Shown here: in pieces, positions 15,096 through 17,221 of the stretch
How the letters are laid out: every line of letters starts with the position of its first letter
Position numbering within the stretch: the first letter of the stretch is position 1
Assembly: GCA_012521805.1 (NCBI GenBank)
Contig: JAAYLQ010000110.1
Span: 1 to 17,221 of the forward strand
DNA length: 17,221 nt
Source: Bacillota bacterium
Lineage (GTDB): Bacteria; Bacillota; Limnochordia; Darwinibacteriales; DTU012
Direction of reading: 5' to 3'
The notes under the pieces: generated by a model
Seen by the model: only the letters and a program-made list of their open reading frames with translations
Told to the model about the DNA's origin: nothing
Databases searched by the model: none
Translations under genes and position numbers: made by a program

Positions 15096-15482
15096 ATGCT
15101 CATGAAACAAATTATGCTTGATACCAATATTTTTGACAAATTAATTACTGACGAATATTTTCCAGAGGTATGGCAGGCTGCTGCCGGTTCAATTCAGCTG
15201 GTTACCTGCGAGATCCAGGAGCAGGAGATTGCAAGCATCAAGGATCAGAAAAAACGGCAGCTGATTGCCAGTATTCCCCGGCAGGTTGTTCCGCCGATTA
15301 CCCTGCCTGCGAGCAGCGGCAAGCACAGGGCAGATCAAATCATAGCCCATACTGCAGCAAGCTGCTGCGACCTATTTGTTACCGAAGACAGGAAGCTGCA
15401 GGAGTGGTTTACCCAGCAGTATCCTGAACACCGCTGTATTAATTATCAGCAGTTTGTTGCTCTGGTGCTGCAAAGTACTTAG
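15096..15482 (+). CDS. Solitary PIN-domain protein, putative ribonuclease
   Basis: A 128-residue protein matching the PIN nuclease fold. MLDTNIFDKL holds the first metal-binding aspartate (D9), acidic residues follow in EIQEQE (39-44), then HRADQIIAHTA (D80) and the C-terminal VTEDRKL (D98). These are the acid positions that bind metal in PIN nucleases. Most such proteins of this size are VapC-type toxins paired with an upstream antitoxin; none is present here, and the upstream gene is divergent. The second in-frame ATG (15105) may be the true start if the mRNA is leaderless; only a weak GGTGAT precedes ATG 15096. The last 44 bases overlap the end of the opposing gene. It may be a housekeeping or stress RNase. 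The target is unknown. Confidence 0.72.
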   Translation: MLMKQIMLDTNIFDKLITDEYFPEVWQAAAGSIQLVTCEIQEQEIASIKDQKKRQLIASIPRQVVPPITLPASSGKHRADQIIAHTAASCCDLFVTEDRKLQEWFTQQYPEHRCINYQQFVALVLQST

Positions 15483-15795
15483 CTGTATTTTCCCATGTCA
15501 TACCAACTGCAGTAGCAAGCTGAGCCAAAACATGGCGCCTGAACCTGAGGCACTTTAAAGTGCCAAGACAGTAAATGCAGTGATCCGTCTTGATGTAAAA
15601 ATACACCTGACCGGATTGGTGAATGCGAAACAAAAGCTCCCTGATGCATTTCAGGGGAATACAGAGCCGGTGGGTCAACAAAACAATTTGGAGCGCATGA
15701 TCTGTAAGGTACAGCCTGCGCCAGTCGCAGATGCTGAGAATAATCAACACAATATTGGCTGCTGTCAGGATGGCGAGAACTAGACAGCGAATCAT
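15439..15795 (-). CDS. Membrane-anchored Cys-rich protein, unknown function
   Basis: I do not recognise this 118-residue protein. Residues 3-22 form one hydrophobic helix and the rest is a soluble basic domain with alternating strands (RLYLTDHALQIVLL, VYFYIKTDHCIYCLG) and a final helix. This vaguely resembles a small bacterial PH-like domain. It has seven cysteines (4, 23, 45, 50, 73, 76, 82), a high number for its size. ATG 15795 follows GAGGGG at good spacing; the frame is open 20 codons further up without a site. It converges on the PIN gene with a 44-base overlap of coding ends. An inverted repeat covers its ribosome binding site. Reality is supported by the good start signal and coherent protein, not by homology. 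Confidence 0.6.
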   Translation of the reverse strand: MIRCLVLAILTAANIVLIILSICDWRRLYLTDHALQIVLLTHRLCIPLKCIRELLFRIHQSGQVYFYIKTDHCIYCLGTLKCLRFRRHVLAQLATAVGMTWENTAKYFAAPEQQTADN

Positions 15796-15796
15796 A

Positions 15797-15845
15797 GTTA
15801 TCCCCTCGCTTGTAGCTTCAGAATATGTATATGCTTGGGGATAAC
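15797..15845 (-). promoter_or_regulatory. Inverted repeat covering a ribosome binding site
   Basis: GTTATCCCC (15797-15805) and GGGGATAAC (15837-15845) are perfect 9-base complements separated by 31 bases. On the minus strand the downstream arm contains the GAGGGG ribosome binding site of the gene starting at 15795, so pairing in RNA would hide it. The upstream arm abuts the terminator tract. As DNA it could instead be a split operator. Confidence 0.5.
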
Positions 15846-15874
15846 AAAAAACCACCCAGTGGGTGGCTTTTTTT
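15846..15874. terminator. Bidirectional terminator downstream of tRNA-Glu
   Basis: CCACCC and GGGTGG form a 6-base-pair stem with a three-base loop, followed by C and seven T on the plus strand and by six T on the minus strand. It should end the tRNA-Glu transcript on the minus strand and any PIN-gene transcript on the plus strand. Confidence 0.85.
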
Positions 15875-15881
15875 ATTGTCT

Positions 15882-15957
15882 TGGTACTCCCAAGGGGATT
15901 TGAACCCCTGTCTCCGCCGTGAGAGGGCGGTGTCCTAGGCCCCTAGACGATGGGAGC
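15882..15957 (-). tRNA. tRNA-Glu (anticodon CTC)
   Basis: A 76-base tRNA with encoded CCA. The acceptor stem is GCTCCCA with TGGGAGT. The anticodon stem CCGCC/GGCGG encloses the loop CTCTCAC, giving anticodon CTC at 15921-15923 for the GAG codon. The T-arm is AGGGG-TTCAAAT-CCCCT. The first acceptor pair is G-U. It has its own promoter and terminator and lies downstream of the gene for its own synthetase, gltX, on the same strand. Confidence 0.95.
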
Positions 15958-15971
15958 TTATCACATCTGTT

Positions 15972-16000
15972 ATTATAACATGGTTTGTCAGCTTTGTAAA
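15972..16000 (-). promoter_or_regulatory. Strong promoter of tRNA-Glu
   Basis: On the minus strand TTTACA (16000-15995) is followed after 17 bases by a perfect TATAAT (15977-15972) with an extended TGT in front of it. Transcription should start near 15965, a few bases before the mature tRNA end. This is the best promoter in the window. Confidence 0.8.
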
Positions 16001-16013
16001 TCTATATTTTTAA

Positions 16014-16436
16014 TCAGTTTTCAACTCTAACCTGCCAATTTATTTGTGCAGTTTTAGCCAGCATACCTGCTACTGAGCAGTACTTCTCCATAGACAGCCG
16101 CACACTGTCCTCCAATGCCTTCTGCTTATCCTCCAGATTCTCACCGGAAAACGTATAAACTACATCAATATCAGTGAAAACCTTAGGATGTTCTGATGCT
16201 CTCGTCCCCTCAACGCTGATCGTGAGGCCGGTGAACTCAACCCGCTTTTTATTCAGGATACTCACCACATCCATTCCCGAACAGCCTGCAAGGGCTGCCA
16301 ACACCATCTCCATAGGAGATACACCAGAATTCTCTCCCCCGAATTGGGCGGAGGAATCCATCTGCACTTGCTGTTGATTCCTGGCAGAAACTCCGGTAAA
16401 ACCCATTTTACCAGTCCACTTCACATCAACTTTCAT
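16014..16436 (-). CDS. OsmC family protein
   Basis: A 140-residue protein of the OsmC/Ohr fold, cytoplasmic, whose members use two cysteines to reduce organic or fatty-acid hydroperoxides. The two expected cysteines are present: C52 in ALAGCSGMD, on the central helix after SPMEMVLAALAG, and C120 in MEKYCSVAGML. The pattern is closer to the YhfA-like general OsmC branch than to Ohr. Length is normal. ATG 16436 directly follows the gltX stop, with the ribosome binding site GGAGGG inside the end of gltX, so the two genes are coupled. The tRNA-Glu unit lies downstream, with no terminator in between. The true substrate of this branch is not established. Confidence 0.9.
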   Translation of the reverse strand: MKVDVKWTGKMGFTGVSARNQQQVQMDSSAQFGGENSGVSPMEMVLAALAGCSGMDVVSILNKKRVEFTGLTISVEGTRASEHPKVFTDIDVVYTFSGENLEDKQKALEDSVRLSMEKYCSVAGMLAKTAQINWQVRVEN

Positions 16437-17221
16437 TTAGTTTCCCTCCTGATGTTGTCTGATCAGAGCCAGGGCATCTTTGATCCGCTCACATGTTTTG
16501 GCTCGTCCTAACAGCGCCAGCACCTCATAAATACCAGGGCTGACATTGGTACCAGTCACTGCTACCCGAACCGGCTGAATCACAGCTGCCAGTTTGCAGT
16601 CAAACTGCTCCTGAACTTTACGGAAAAGCGGCTCCAGATTTTCCTGGGTATAGTCTTTAACATTTAAGAGTTCTGGCAGCAGCGCATTTAAAACTTCCGC
16701 TGCTCCCTCCTTAAAAAGCACTTTATTGAGGGCTTTTTCGTTATAACGAAGCTCATCCTCAAAGAAGTAATAGCTGGCTTCCTTCAGTTCCGATAACAGC
16801 TTGACCCTTTCCTGCAGAATTGCTAAAATCGCTTTTAACCTGCTTTCCTCCTCAGAAGTCACCTCCTCAGAAATGTACCCCCAAGACTGGAACAGCGGCA
16901 GTGCTATTTGGTAAAACTCGTCTAAACTCAGATCGCGAATGTAAACTCCGTTCATCCACTGCAGTTTGGTAATATCAAACACAGCTGGATTTTTTGAGAC
17001 CTTTTCTAAAGCAAACTTTCGGATTAAATCGTCCCGCTTAAAGATTGTCTGAGAATCATCATATGACCAGCCTAACAGCGCAAGGTAGTTAACCATTGCA
17101 TCCGGCAGATATCCTTCATCGCGGAACTGGGTGACTGAGGTTGCCCCATGCCGCTTGCTCAGCAGAGTTTTATCTGGTCCTAATATCATTGGGATGTGGG
17201 CAAACTTCGGCACAGGAAAAC
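16437..17221 (-). CDS. gltX: Glutamyl-tRNA synthetase, 5' end outside window
   Basis: Charges tRNA-Glu with glutamate. Only the C-terminal part (about 261 residues) is inside the window. It begins within FPVPKFAHIPMILGPD and soon shows the class I signature LLSKRHG (the KMSKS equivalent), then VTQFRDEGYLPDAMVNYLALLGW, the typical region after it, and the helical anticodon-binding domain. The reading frame is open to the right edge, so the HIGH motif and the real start are outside. Some bacteria use a non-discriminating form that also charges tRNA-Gln; the visible part does not decide this. It is directly coupled to the osmC-like gene. Confidence 0.95.
   Translation of the reverse strand, partial: FPVPKFAHIPMILGPDKTLLSKRHGATSVTQFRDEGYLPDAMVNYLALLGWSYDDSQTIFKRDDLIRKFALEKVSKNPAVFDITKLQWMNGVYIRDLSLDEFYQIALPLFQSWGYISEEVTSEEESRLKAILAILQERVKLLSELKEASYYFFEDELRYNEKALNKVLFKEGAAEVLNALLPELLNVKDYTQENLEPLFRKVQEQFDCKLAAVIQPVRVAVTGTNVSPGIYEVLALLGRAKTCERIKDALALIRQHQEGN

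Noticed and set aside
15096..15482. PIN gene as toxin of a VapBC toxin-antitoxin pair
   Set aside because: No antitoxin-sized gene precedes it in the same direction; the upstream gene is divergent and membrane-bound.
15798..15855. Earlier ATG start at 15855 for the Cys-rich protein
   Set aside because: No ribosome site, and the extension begins within the terminator hairpin region; ATG 15795 has GAGGGG at good spacing.
1..17221. CRISPR arrays, insertion sequences, prophage genes or attachment sites
   Set aside because: No regularly spaced repeats, transposase or integrase proteins, or terminal inverted repeats were found on either strand.

Overview
The window looks like chromosomal core DNA from a spore-forming member of the Bacillota (Firmicutes). 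The gene order dnaE-accD-accA-pfkA-pyk, a TRAP (MtrB) protein, a YtrH/YtrI sporulation pair and an IreB/ReoM-type protein all point that way. Two exported proteins (patatin-like and PIG-L-like) have beta-strand-rich C-termini that end in phenylalanine, as outer-membrane proteins often do. This makes a diderm (two-membrane) Firmicute such as a Limnochordia- or Halanaerobiia-like lineage plausible. That placement is inference. I see no mobile elements, rRNA or CRISPR.

Region 1 (1-7524, minus strand): one compact co-directional cluster read dnaE, mtrB, DUF2007 gene, accD, accA, pfkA, pyk. Gaps are 1 to 38 bases and pyk runs off the left edge. It joins DNA synthesis, the first step of fatty-acid synthesis and lower glycolysis, with a tryptophan-sensing RNA-binding protein inserted behind dnaE. 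Region 2 (7586-8384, plus): divergent ytrH-ytrI, sporulation membrane proteins. Region 3 (8411-10033, minus): a reoM/ireB-like gene directly upstream of murA under its own promoter, which puts a regulator known to control MurA stability beside its target.

Region 4 (10073-14471, plus): an envelope-flavoured run. A leader with several competing hairpins is followed by an exported patatin with a barrel-like tail, an exported PIG-L deacetylase overlapping it (TAATG), a PspC-domain membrane protein and a family-4-type glycosyltransferase. This is the part most likely to hold something undescribed: a lipid acyl hydrolase and a sugar deacetylase made together and sent across the inner membrane.

Region 5 (14487-15874): three small orphan genes (a four-helix membrane protein, a solitary PIN-domain protein, a membrane-anchored Cys-rich protein) with unusual control signals. 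These are a palindrome at a predicted transcription start, a probable leaderless start, an overlapping convergent pair, and an inverted repeat that could hide a ribosome binding site. Region 6 (15882-17221, minus): gltX (partial) and an osmC-like gene, then tRNA-Glu(CTC) with its own strong promoter and terminator. The glutamyl-tRNA synthetase gene thus lies just upstream of one of its substrate tRNAs.
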